From the NCBI GenBank assembly GCA_013399305.1, contig VXAI01000015.1:8162813-8226812 (forward strand): 64,000 nt of DNA. The letters are read 5' to 3'. Under the pieces are notes generated by a model that was not told where the DNA came from, searched no databases, and saw nothing but the letters and a program-made list of their open reading frames with translations. Positions 24,119 through 36,800 of this stretch are shown here, in pieces (position 1 is the stretch's first letter; the number at the start of each line of letters is the position of its first letter). Position numbers and translations under genes: made by a program. Source of the DNA: Rostratula benghalensis (Eukaryota; Chordata; Aves; Charadriiformes; Rostratulidae).

Positions 24119-26271
24119 GCTGACCCGGCCCCGCGCTGCGCTGGCAGCGGGTGGAGGGTATTTCTGTCCTACCCCTGAACGCGACCCGGAGTTTCCTCAG
24201 CCCTAAAATGCACAAAAAACCCCCCCAAAACAAAACAAAAGCTTGTGCACGTTTTCCAGGGTCCCCTCACGCAGTAGCTCCTGCTTTAAACCCGCCTTCA
24301 TGGGTGAAATGGGAAGCGTGGTTTAAGCTAAAAGCCCCACATCACGTTTAAAACTCTTTAATGAGGGACAGTGCCTCACTGATTGCCTGTCCCTGCCATC
24401 CCTCCCACTGGCAATACAAAAAAAAAAAAATGTCTTCTGCTCAAGGGAAAAAGGTAAACTCTGGGCGTTTCGAGCAGTAAAACACATCTCTCCCTTTCCC
24501 AAGACTCTGGATTTTTGATTAAACACAGGCTCTGAGAACGCCCTGCTCCCCCCTGCCGCAAGGAGGGGGATTTTTAAGAACGGTTTTCGATGGAGATCTT
24601 AAAACGTGGGAGAGCTCACACTCACAACCCGGCTGCTGAATGAGCAAATCCAGCCGTTTGCCATCACTGACCCCCCGAGGGGTCTGTTTTGACCCCCAAG
24701 ATCCGTTTTGCCCCCCAAGCCTGCTTCAGAATACCACCCCGAAGGCACAAGCAGCCAGCACGGTTTCAGATGGGACTCGGAGAGCCCCCAAGGTTTGCAG
24801 CGTGTCCCCTGCGCGCTTCTCAAGCCCTTCCCCTCCTGACGTGGCCGGCACACCTCAACTCCTCACCCGGCCGCCCAAAATATTCTAAGAAAACCTGCAT
24901 TTCCAAGAGCTGCGCTCCCAGCATCACCCACAGCAGGGCAGCAGCAGGAGGAGGAGCGCTGGTGACGCTGCTCTGCGATCTGTCCCCAAGAGCCAGCCTC
25001 CGGCGTGGGGAGGGATGTGTTTCCTTGGCCCCAGTGGCTGCAGGGCAGGGGGCACCCACGGGTGCCTCGCCACGGCCAGCCCCCGGTGTCCTCCCTCTGC
25101 AGGTCATGCCTTCCTCCGAAAGGAGATCTCACCCACACCTTCATCATCCCCCCCCCTCTGGAGTGTTTCTGTTTTGACTGCTCGCCCCAGAAGGATGTGC
25201 TCTCCCTCAAGAGCAGGATTTACGCCTCTGTCACCCCTGCAAGAGCTGGGACACGTACACCCGGGCTCCCTGCTCTGGGGCCACCCAGCCTCCTGCCACC
25301 CATCATAAATAACCCCTTGGACTTTGCCAGCAGTTCCCCGCGCTGCCAGCAAACCCAGGGACGTCTCTACCGAACCCAAGAGCAATAACCAGAACAGACA
25401 CAGGTTCACCTACTGGGATTTCAAACCTTTGGGACGTCAGAGCTGTCCCCTCACTGGCCCCGTGTGCCACCAAGAGCCCGAGGAAAGGTCCCCAACACAG
25501 GATCCACGACACCGACACAGCATTACACGAAGCTTCACTGGGGTCCACGGTCACTGACTGGCACCAGGACGTCACAAACCACCACAACAGCACAAAAAAC
25601 CCCCCAGACCACCCAACGAACACACGCCGCCTCTCAGCCTGTGACAGTGACACAGCCTGGGTGAAAGCCACAGGAGGTGACGACAGTTCCACCCGGTCAG
25701 GCAGCGAGGACGACGGACAAACACCAGCAAGGTCACGGAGTCACCACGAAACACAGCTCACTACTCCTTCACGTCACAGCGGGGTCACTCGGGGAGGGAA
25801 AGCCTCCATCTCCAAAATCCTCCAAGGCCTTTCCAGGTAACATTAAGGGAACACCTTCAAACAAGGGTAAGTGATGTGGGAAAAGCCTTTTTTTTTTTTT
25901 TTTTTTTTTTAAAGAAACCCAACCAAAGAAAACACCCCAACAAAACAACAAACCGAGACTAAAAGTCAGCAAGAACAGAGGTAGTGTTCATGTTGCCATT
26001 TGAAGGATTTTCCCACAAGTGCCCTCTTTCAACCAGAGACTTGCGTTTGTTCTGCAAAAGGAAAAGTCATGGCTAATTATTCTGCTGAGTCCTTGAAAGA
26101 GAGTATTTCAGCATTTTATATAGATAGATAAACAGATCCAAGTATCTATCTATATACACACACACACAAAACCCCACGTTATTATACTTGGCAAACAGTA
26201 CTAGGAACAGCATCCTGCAGGACAACAGGCAATTCACACACAAAGTCCTCTTCTAAGCCATGCAAACACGT

Positions 26272-26277
26272 TTTATT
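26272..26277 (-). terminator. Candidate proximal poly(A) signal, SSH1
   Basis: AATAAA on the minus strand, about 255 nt after the SSH1 stop. It would give a short 3'UTR isoform. The downstream GU-rich element is weak. Confidence 0.35.
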
Positions 26278-26530
26278 TTCCCTTCTGCCATTCATCGTGG
26301 CCCATCACGGCTCCCTGCTCCCCATCGGGGAGCAAACGAGGAGGGGAAGACGAGGTGGCAGCAGGTGAGCTACCCCAAGGCAGATGATCAAACTGCATCG
26401 GTGCAATGAATAAATGCCATAAAAAAAAAAGAAAACCCAACAAAAAAACCAAAAAACCCCCCCCAACCAACCAAAAAAAAAAACAAACCCAAAACCCACC
26501 CAAATCTGCACCCTCTCCTCACAGAAGGCA

Positions 26531-27808
26531 TCAACTTTTGCCAATCCAAAGAGTGTTCTTCAAGTTCCCGAGCGCGGGCTTCGCTGCCAGTTTGGAGGCC
26601 AGGTCTGCACTCCTCAGCGCGGGCTGGGGCTCGCGGAGCGCGGAAGACTCGCTTGGAACGGCCTCCTTAGAGCCCGTTAGAGTCGAGGCATCCACGTCGC
26701 TCACTAAGTCCTCGGAGGACAAGTTAAGGCACCCCAGCTTGGCCAGAGAATTGGACCTTTTCAGGCGAGAAGACACGGTCAACCCGGCCAGCCTGAGCCG
26801 GGTCTCGATTTCCTGAGTGCGTTGTTTCACCAGGCCGGGTTTGCCCCGCACGCTGTGGATGCTGTCGCTGCTGGAGCTGCGCGTCAGGTTGGAGCTGCGG
26901 GAGGAGGAAGGGGTGTAGCAGATGGTCTTCAGAAAGTCCTTGGTGAAGCTGCTGGTGTGCTCCAACCGACACACAAGAGGCGCGGAGGTTTTCTGAGAGA
27001 TCCCCTCCAAGACGCATTTCGCCTCTGACTTCTCCAGGTGGTTTTCTTCTCCGGGGACCAGCGGCGCGGGGCCCAGAAGAGGTGCCAGGTTGCGGTGTGA
27101 AAGCAGCTCCGCGCTTTCCTCCACGATGCTGGAGTCGACCCTGCCCAGGGGGCTCTCTCTGAGCAGCGAGGAGGCCTCCGAGGGCAGGCTCTTCAACCGC
27201 TCCAGCTCTTTGGTGTGTTTCCTGACCAAGCCCGCTTTCTGCAGCTGAATGAGAGACTCCTGATGCTGCATCAAGTAACTGTTGGCGCTCGGCTTTTCCA
27301 AGTCTTTGCTGAACAAGTACTTCAGATCCTTGGTGGGTTTCCCATCTTTTCTGGCCAGAGACTCCTCTTTTACCAGTTCTGCATTCAGGAGGCTCTTGTC
27401 ACAGTGCGAGTTCCTCCTGGGCAGCAGAGTTTTGACCGGGGTTTTTGGTGCCTCTCTCCCTTTCTCCAAAAGGTGTTGATCAAGAGATTTGCAAGTGCCA
27501 GCCTCCAAAGCACCGGTCCCTGCCGACAGAGGAAGGGGAGCCTCCACGTTTTTAGTCCTGATTCCCTCCTCTGAGTGTGCCTTGCTGGGCAGGTGGTCCA
27601 CCAGGTTGGAATTGATGTGGGAGAGGAGGGCCGGCTGCGTGCAGATGGTGGTGGTGCTGCTGCTGCTGCGACGCGCGGTGCCGGGATTCAGCTTCTCACA
27701 CTGCTCCCCGAAGGAGTCGGGAGACAAACCAGCTGAGGAATACATGCAGTCAGCACAGGACTGGTAGGAAGGCTTGACTTTGCTGAGGATCCCAAACACG
27801 GCATCGTG
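26531..27808 (-). CDS. SSH1: SSH1 coding exon 15 (tail and stop)
   Basis: This 1,278-nt terminal coding exon starts [20 protein letters not shown], has [12 protein letters not shown] Ser-rich stretches and a conserved block [20 protein letters not shown], and ends [11 protein letters not shown]. It carries the RSSSSDS and RSNSLAK 14-3-3-type phosphosites used to inhibit and relocalise SSH1, and the adjacent helix [16 protein letters not shown] long Ser run comes from a short trinucleotide repeat. The acceptor is CTCTTGCAG. Confidence 0.97.
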   Translation of the reverse strand, partial: HDAVFGILSKVKPSYQSCADCMYSSAGLSPDSFGEQCEKLNPGTARRSSSSTTTICTQPALLSHINSNLVDHLPSKAHSEEGIRTKNVEAPLPLSAGTGALEAGTCKSLDQHLLEKGREAPKTPVKTLLPRRNSHCDKSLLNAELVKEESLARKDGKPTKDLKYLFSKDLEKPSANSYLMQHQESLIQLQKAGLVRKHTKELERLKSLPSEASSLLRESPLGRVDSSIVEESAELLSHRNLAPLLGPAPLVPGEENHLEKSEAKCVLEGISQKTSAPLVCRLEHTSSFTKDFLKTICYTPSSSRSSNLTRSSSSDSIHSVRGKPGLVKQRTQEIETRLRLAGLTVSSRLKRSNSLAKLGCLNLSSEDLVSDVDASTLTGSKEAVPSESSALREPQPALRSADLASKLAAKPALGNLKNTLWIGKS

Positions 27809-30800
27809 CTGCAAGAGAAGAAAAGAGGGACAGGTAAACGCCCGCAGAACGGGACATCAGCCATCAGCAGAGCCAGGCACAGAGACCACGGCCAAGCAGA
27901 TTTGAAACAAAGCCCATTTCCACTTCTCTTAAGGCCCTGTGGCAGGAACAAGAGCCAGGCACTTTCTCAGCAGACAGTGTCTTGGATGGAAGAGTACCTA
28001 CCCTTTCAAACGATGGTCATGCAAGCAAGTTGCCCAAAGCGGTTTACAGGGCACTCGCGTGCGTGCGCTCTCTCTCTCTGGCATCTAAATCCATAGCTTG
28101 GGCCAAGCAAAGCCATGTTGAGAAGCACTTCGACAAGGAAGAAGCTCATCATGGAATGAAAGGCTTTATCCAAGTCAAATGAAACTGTGCTATGAAGATG
28201 AGAAGAGCAGTTTCACTTGCAGTAGAGTCAGCCATGCTAATCACCTAACACAGCAACTCCATACGCACCTCAAAATCCTCTGGGCAACTCCTTTTGCTGT
28301 TGTTGTTGTTCAAGTTCTCTCTGTTAAGCCTGCTCTCCTCCTTGTGCATGGACAAACGCCTCTTCCACTTCTCCACTGGATTCTCCTCCCTGACACCGTC
28401 CTCCCCTGGCTCCCCGGGGCCCAGCACTACCCTCCCCTTCTGGGGGCTGAAGTCCAGTTTCTTCTTCACCTCCTTCTCGGTGAAACCGCTCGGCTCCGCC
28501 GGCGGCTCCGCTGCCTCCAGGGCTTTCGCCGGCTCCGCCAGCCTCCCCTCCGGAGGTTGTCCCCCCGGCGAGGCAGCGCGCTTCCCGAGCCCGTCCCGCT
28601 CCGGCTGCTCCACGTGGAAAAAGCCCTCCCTCTCACCGGGGATCTTGTTCTCCAGCAGCACGTCCGAGAGGCGATGGAAGCAGTAATTGAAGCCCGACAC
28701 CTCCGCGCCGGCGCGGTTGTCCAGGTAGGCCGACTGTGAAGGCGTGTCCAGGTCGGCCAGGCGGTTCTCCAGGTCGATGTCCAAGCTCTCCAGTAAGAAG
28801 TCGCCCGACCCCGTGGTGCCGTCTGTGTTCTGGGGTAGGTTGCTCTCAGCCTGCTGCTTCCACAGCTTATTGTGGCGTTGTTTGCTGGGGGGAAAGGACA
28901 AAGACAGGGGTGACCACCCTTCAACTCTAGGATGCCCAGTTCCAGGGGCGTTTGTCCCTCTCTATAACCTGGAGCTGAAAGGCTGAAGGGTGGGCCCAGC
29001 CTGGCTGTTCCACTTGGGCAAAACCATCTCTAGCATCAGGATTTTATCCCTCCTGCCTGTCCTCCCTGGAGTCTCTTGGCCCAGCAGGCTCTCAGACCCA
29101 CGATGAGAAGAGTCCCTCAGGGCAGAGGGGCACAGAGCCCTCTGTCAGAGCCAAACAGCCTGAACCAACATCTCTGCACATCCCACAGCATGGTTCCTGC
29201 TCAACCAGAGTGAAAGATTTCCCTCCTCTTCCCCCAGCAGAGCGTGCAGAAACCCTTATTAGATACAACAGCCCTTGCAATGACAAAGACTTGTGACTGG
29301 CATGGTCACCCAGAACTGTGAGTGACTTGCCTCCAACACTGCTCAGCTCAGTTCTGCCTCATAAAACAAGAACAATGTTTTGCTGAAGAGAACTTGGCCG
29401 CTGAGAGACAGGAACATGCTTCCCGAATGCAGAGAAACCCTCACGGAATCAACCCAGAGCAGATCTCCCTAGAAGATGGCTTATTTCCATCCAGGGAGGC
29501 CTAGCACAGGAAAGGTTTGGAGAAACAGAATTAGCCCAGCCCTTCTGAAGACCCTTCAGCCTTCATCACCTGCACACTCTGCCAGCGTCTTTGAGCAAGG
29601 CATTGGCAGAAGAAGAAGAACCTATTGTTGGGTTGGGTTTTTTTTTTTTTCTTTTTTTTTTCCCCCCCCATTCCTCCTGTGGCCTTACCTGGCATCTAAA
29701 ATGCCTTCGTATTCCAAAAGCTGCCTCATGAAGCCTGCGTTCGGCCTCGCGATGCTGCGCTTCTGTTTCACGTAATTGTAAGCCTTTTCCAGGGACCAGC
29801 CAAACTCCTTCATGGCGTACGCGATAACCGTGGATGCCGAGCGGCTCACACCCATCTTGCAGTGCACCAGGCACTTGGAGTGATTCTTCCTGCAGGAGGA
29901 CAAAGAGGAAAACACACCTCGTCGGTCTGGATGATGGATAACGGTTTTAAACTGAAAAAGGGGAGATAAGGTGAGATTCTCAGGAAGAATTTCTTTGGGG
30001 TGAGGGTGGTGAGAGCCTGACCCAGGTTGCCCGGAGAAGCTGTGGCTGCCTCATCCCTGGAGGGGTTCAAGGCCAGGTTGGAGGGGGCTTGGAGCAACCT
30101 GGGCTGGTGGGAGGTGTCCCTGGCCCAGGGCAGGGGGTGGCACTGGGTGGGCTTTAAGGTCCCTTCCCACCCAAACCATTCTATGATTCTATGGTGAAGG
30201 TATCGTTACCATTTCACACGCTGGAGGGACTGCACTTTGTCCTCCTGACCACCCCAACACCACAGCTCAGGAGGTGACAAACTCTTTGGATTAAAGGGGG
30301 GCATGAGAAGAATCTCTCTCCAGAAAGGCTGGGAGTTGGAAAAGGGCAGCCTCAATCACGGTGCCATTTCAGAGACCACCATGAAGCCTCCCTCCTGCCT
30401 GCCCGAGCCCTTGGATACTGGGACAGGTGGGAACAACCCGAGCCCAGCAGAGTTTGACGGGCTCTTGTCACCGTCCCCTGTCCGCAGAGACAGCTGGAAC
30501 CAATCCAGCACCAACACGTGCTGGAGCATTTCCAGAGCTTCTTGAGAAGAGGAACTATCCTCGTTTCCTTTTGGAAGCAAAACAAAATACTACTACTACT
30601 GAAAATTTAAAAAAAAAATAATAAAATAAAAAAAAAAATCACAGGCCAGAAACAGGTTCATGTCAGTACAGGAAGAGACAAGGTACAGGGAAGCTCCAGG
30701 GACACAGACAACTCCTGGAAAAAGCCCTGTGGCCTCCTTCCGTGGTGGTGTGGGTTGAGGGAGGCCCCAGCTCCACGCTGGATGGGACACGTAGGGCACA

Positions 30801-33800
30801 GCACACCAAGTGCTGCTCTCACCCCAAGCCCCATCTCTCCCAGCCCACTCACTTGGCCTTGTTTATGAAGTGATAGGCCTCGTTCCAGTGCGCCAGCAGG
30901 TCTGTGGTCTCCTCGTCGTACACTCGGATATTGTGATACGCGAACAAACCGGGGAAAAAGTTATCAATTTCCCTGGTCACGTTCAAAATGTAGTCGATGC
31001 TGTGGAAAACACAAAGGAGAAGTTGAACAGCCGTGGTCAAAAAGTGCTGGGAACAGACCCTGGGAGTCACGATTTTCAACTGCAGGCTTTAGCTGCAAAA
31101 CCTTCTTTTTTTCCTTCCTTCTGACCAAAAAAAACTGAGAGTCATGTGGTATCTCTCGATTCCTGCCAAATATTACAGCAGGGTTTCCAATGTTCCCGGG
31201 GAGAACGAATGCCCATATTGATTTAGCACCTCCTATCATGCAGGCACCTCAAGGACACGGGGTATTTCTTTCAGAATTTGTCCAGCTTTGATTTTTAGGC
31301 ACCAAATACCAAGATGCCTTCCCCATAGATCCAAAGTATGAACGCCCTGCTCCATTTACTTGTTCAAAGAGGTTCAGACGTCTGTTCCCAAGGACTCCAA
31401 ATTAAACATTTTCCATCATGCTGTTGAGCAATCTTTTTCAGTTTCTCACATCAGGGTTGGTGCATGCCTTGGGCAAGCAGCAAATATTTACATGCAAAAT
31501 TCTTCCTCGGCCCCGAAAGCATGGAAAGTGACTCGGGCCAAGCAGCGGCGCGGTGATGAGAGCGTGGTGAGAGACAGCCCTGCAGCTGCCTGTCTGGGCA
31601 GGTGAGGTGGAGATTGCTCATCCCCAGGAGGTTCTGCTCCATTTAAATAGAGTTTTGGGGGGGTTTTTTTGGTTTGGTTTTTTTTTTTTTTTCTCCTGTC
31701 ATATTTGCTCTTCTACAGCCCTCAGGAATTCACACCTGACACAACACTACGGATGGCTGTTTCACACTCAGCTGCTTACACACTGTGGGGGTTCAGAGGT
31801 CTCAATGTTCTTCACAAACTAATTTTTTTTTTAAACTTTTTTTTTTTTTTATTTCCACTCTATGTGTGACTGATAGAAATGAGGTAGGAAAAACTTCTGG
31901 ACCAAAGTCTTAACAGTAAGTTACCCACATGGCTGAGAATGGGCCCAAACTCATCCCTACAGGCTACAAACACCCTATGTCATCCCAAGAGACCCCAAAT
32001 TGTAAAGGCAAACAACTGGAGGTTCCAGAGTCTAAGACTTGAAAGGTGCAGTACTCACCCTGAGCCCTGCAGCTCCTCCAGGTTGGAGGCATTCCACTCA
32101 GACCCCTGCAAGAGCCACAAAACACATATTTCAAAGGAGCCCAAGACCCTCCCTCTTTCCTCAAGTTCTACAACCTCCCAGTCTTGCAGCAATGTTGGCA
32201 ATAACCTCTGGAACAGCAACAGGGCACCACTGCAGCCAGCACAGAGATGTCCTGTCCTGAACAGGCAGGGACCTCCTGGAGGAAAGGACAAGGGTATGGC
32301 ATCCACAGCTATGAAGTTAGTTCTAGGCCAGCGTGGGACAGAGCACATCCCAAATCACTGCCCCTGGCCACTCTGGATTTCTAACCACAGAGATAAACAG
32401 TGCAGGGAAAGAAAATGATTCTTTGTGTCACAACTGGAATCACAGGTACACAAGAAAGCAAATCCTGGAAGTCATGGGGGTGGTTACACCTTGATTTCTC
32501 CCCATACCTGAAAAATGGAAAGCTAGAAAGGGTTTAAAAAACCAGGCTTTGCGCTCAAACATGAGCACTTTCTCTGATGCTCTCCAGAAAAAAAAAAAAA
32601 AAAAAGAAAAAAACCAAAACCCCTTCAAGCATAGCTGGGCACAAATGCCCAGTTATTCATCTCGAGCAAGTCTTTGTTCCAGATGGCAGTGCCTGGTTTT
32701 GCTTGGAGTACCATCTAGTGGCAAGAGACCAGACAGAAAGATCAGCACCGTTCCTTGCTTGTGCGCTTTGCTGGCCCAGCACATCAGCACCTTAGTTCTG
32801 AGCACGTCTGCAGAACTTCAGAGCCTCAACCAAGACTCAAAAGAGCAAACGGGTGTCACACCAGGGGAGCAGCATCCACAGCTGAACCCTCATCTTCATT
32901 GCTTGAAATAGAAAATGAAGGTGCACAGAAAGAGTTTCAGTTATGCCACGGTATGTGCTGAAACAGGACCAACCTGCCAGGACAGAATCATTGCATCAAG
33001 CACCAGGAACAAGGATGTAGGTAGAAAAAAAAAATGTTTTCTCTACCACAGCCTCTTCCAAGCACTATGGGACCCGGAGAAAAGTCCTCACCAGGTGGGG
33101 AGAGGGGGCTGTAGCTCTCGCTCACACCGCACTGAGTCAGCCTTGACACAGCATCCAGCTTCCCCTCAGCCCCACGACTGAGCAAGATCACCCCCACACT
33201 GAGCCTCCTGCTGTTCTGGAACTCCCAACCTTGGCAGCTTACCAGATACAAGTGATCAAAAATCAGAGATGGTTTGTCCATCTGACCCAGGATAAGCAGC
33301 ATTTCATTGTCTATAAATTCCTTGAATTCCTTCAAGTTGCAATTCATGTGCTTCTCCAGCTCATTTCGTATCTGCAGAGCAGAAAACAAAGGATGCCACC
33401 TAGAATCAGGTCTGGTCAGTGGGAATGGTTGTTGGCAACTCCTCTGCACAACACTTCTTTTGTACCTCATTAAAAACAGCGTGAGGCATTCGACCTTTAA
33501 GAGACAAGGAATCTCACTATGGGGCATCTCTCCCAGTATCCTAGACTCCCAGATTTAAGATCTGTAACTAAAGCTTCAGACAACTGAGTACCACAAACGT
33601 GGCTTAGGGTACCTGCTTCTTAAAAACAATTCAAGAGTTTACAAAACCCCAGGATTCAAGCTAACAAACAAACATGAAACCCACTAGAAGCAAGGAGTAA
33701 AGGCAGCAGTGACAGTGAAGAGGGATTTCCAGTGCTCTCCCAATTGCCAGGGCACAGTCCTCCCACTGCCCCTCCGTTTCAGGAAGGTGCAAGGCAAGGA

Positions 33801-36800
33801 AAGCAGCACAACTTTGTGTAACCCACCATGGCAAACGGTTGCAGTGAAGAAATCAAAGCATCTTGACTGCACCAAGGGTTGAGAACACATAGAGAGAGGA
33901 GTCCCCTCAGCTTGTGGCTACAACCTGCTGTTACACCAGGGTGTATCTGAAGCCTCCAGTGCTAAGCTCGAGGAAAGAAAGCCCCACACATGAACAGCCT
34001 CCTTTGAAAAACAACACCCCAACCTGAAAAGAACTATTTCCATTTGCTCTGCAGCTGGATGTATTTACACCAGCCTATGAGATGGATCCAAACTAGCTTT
34101 AGCCTTGACTTGTGATTTTCTATCCATAAACTCACTAGCAAAAGGTCATCTGCAAGGCCCCTCTTGACATGGGTTCAGGGAAAAAAGAAAATAAAACCTT
34201 AAAATGAAGCCAAGGAGGAGAAAGGAGGGCGTAGACTTTGCTCTGCACTGTCCACGAGCTAGTGAAGATCAGGTCACTCATCTAAAACAATGGTACCTTT
34301 TTGAGCACTGCTTGTGCAAGTTTTGAGCAAGTCACAGGATTCTCTGAGGAGCAAGTGGCTGCAAATTCATCGCTTGGACATTCCTACGTGTGCTACAACC
34401 AACAGTAAAATTCAGGCATCACCTCTGATGCCTCTCTGTTGGTGGAAAAACAGGCCTTTTGCATTAGAAAGCCACATGCTTGTTACCAAAGTCTTGAAAA
34501 ATGCACTCTGATGTTGCTATTACCCTTCATTTCCCTGCTGGAGAAAGAGAGGAGCAGCAAAGGTGACGAGTGGAGCCTTTATGGAAGGGTTGGAAACACA
34601 TCCCCCAGCAGCCAGTGACACCCAGTCAGACGCTGGCTCTGGAAATGAGCCCAGCAGGAAGAAGGCAGATTGGGAGGGATCTTTGTATTTACCTCCTTAG
34701 AAGTCACATTTTCCAGGTCTTTGCTCATCATGATGCTCCGGAGTTTGGCTTTAATGAGCCGTTCTGTTCGTTCCCTTTCAGTTGGCCTGCAAAGGAAAAG
34801 GAGAGGAGGTCTCCAAGCTGGCAGTAACCACAGGGGGCACACGTGGCAGTAACCACAGAGCAGCAGCCGGTAAAGACTTCTACTACGCGCGATTTTTAGG
34901 AGAAAAACGGAAGAAAGAAATAACCAAGAGAAAGGAAATGAGCCACTGGGGGGAAGAAAAGGGAGAAGGGGAGATTTGCCTCGTGAAACAACCCAATTTT
35001 TTCCCCCGAATAAAATTCAGAACTGACTTGTCGACAAAGAGGGCTGGAGAGTCCGGGCGGGTGGACTCCAGGTCCTGCATGGCGTTCCACTCGTTGATGC
35101 AGCTCTGGTCAGAGCTGATGCAGCTTTCATAGTACGTGGCCCAGACCAAGGCCATCCCACCTGGGAAGTAGTTGTACCTCCTGGCGACTTCGCAGGCTTT
35201 ATGGAGGATCTGTAAAGCAGACCTGCAAGCGCAGAGAACCAATTCATACAGGGGCCAGCAGGAGGAATAGGCAGAGCAGAAAACTCTTTTGAGGTTTTCA
35301 CAGAGGAGAAAAAAAAAAGAAAAAAAAAAAGAGATTTTTCAGCACTCTTTGCTGCAGTTTGCTTTCTGAGAGCCGCAGATTTATTGCATCAGAGTTCAGA
35401 GAGGACAAAAACTGCACCTCGGAGGCCTTCTCAAGAGCCAAGCCAAGGCAGAGGCTGAAATCTCCTCCTGATTAACAGGCAAGCACAAGGCACAAGTCAC
35501 TCTGGGTTCTAATCATTAGCTAACTTGTAAAGCCAGACCAAAGAAAAATAAAGAACATGGACAATTTTCAAACCACCTTCAGCAAGGAGTCAAATGCATA
35601 TTTACCAGCATTCTTGGCCCCTGACATGCTCCAGGGACAAGGCCCAGATTGGGTCATTTGTTTTTCCAAATTCTAGCATTACTTTTTCCTTCCTTCTCTC
35701 CTCCTTCCCTCATTTCCCCCCCCCCCTTCTCTTTTTTTAAAGGCTCTACTCCGAAGATGTCATTGTACTCCATACATTAACCACTTCTAAAGCTGCCAAC
35801 AGGAGGGGCTGGGTTAAAAACTGACAGGAGCAAGAGTTTAATTTGTTTACGTACCAAATCATCCCTAGCAGGACATCCTTCTCCACATCTTTATCTTTTC
35901 CCTATCAGATGTCACAAGGACAGGGATCTCTGGAGGCTCCAGCAGGAGCCAGCAAACTGCCCAGGCCAAGAGGGCTGCATTTGTTCTGTGCAGGGCTGGG
36001 TAGCAGCCTCTTCAAGGAGGAATTTGCTGGCACCAGCAGCTGCTGATTCAGCCACCTCTGCTTCAGTGTTTTGGAATCCCTGCGCTTGGGAGGGGCGACA
36101 GGAGCTGAAAGGTGAACAGGCACCCAGGGGAGGGGGGGATGGAGGAGGGACATGGAAAGTTTCTGCAGGGCAGGAACCCCAGCCTGGCCCCAGTAGTGAG
36201 GAAGAACTCAGGGAATGCCATCAGATTGGCAACAGGTCCCCAGACTCCTCCTTCAGTCAGTTAGAAAAATAGGGAGAAAGTGGAAAGATTGGGTTTGCAG
36301 CCTGATGAATTCAGGTTGGTCTTTTGTATTTAGGACATGGACCCGTTGGAGTGAATCCAGAGAAGGCCACCAAGATGATCCAAGGGCTGGAGCCCCTCTG
36401 CTGTGAGGACAGGCTGAGAGAGCTTGGAGTGTTCAGCCTGGAGGAGAAAAAACTCTGGGGAGGCCTTAGAGCCCCTTCCAGTACTTAAAGGGGGCCTAGA
36501 GAAAAGCTGGGGAGGGAATGCAGGGTGTATAGTGATAGGATGAGGGGTAATGGTTTTAAACTGAAAGAGGGGAGATTTCCATTAGATATCAGCAAGAAAT
36601 TCTTTGCTGTGAGGGTGGTGAGAGCCTGGCCCAGGTTGCCCAGAGAAGCTGTGGCTGCCCCATCCCTGGAGGGGTTCAAGGCCAGGCTTTGAGCAACCCA
36701 GTCTGATGGGAGGTGTCTCTACCCACGGCAGGGGGGGGACAACTGGGTGGGCCTTAAGGTCCCTTTGAACCCAAACCATTCCATGATTTAATTCCTTGCA

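Larger units (their letters stand above)
22630..26530 (-). other. SSH1: Probable SSH1 3' untranslated region (with N gap)
   Basis: There is no convincing ORF on either strand between the SSH1 stop and the distal poly(A) signal. On the minus strand the region holds three AATAAA hexamers and is broken by the 23654-23990 gap. The length is inferred from the distal signal and from vertebrate SSH1 transcripts having long 3'UTRs. Two T-rich tracts and a TCTA/CA microsatellite near 26120-26170 lie inside it. Confidence 0.55.
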
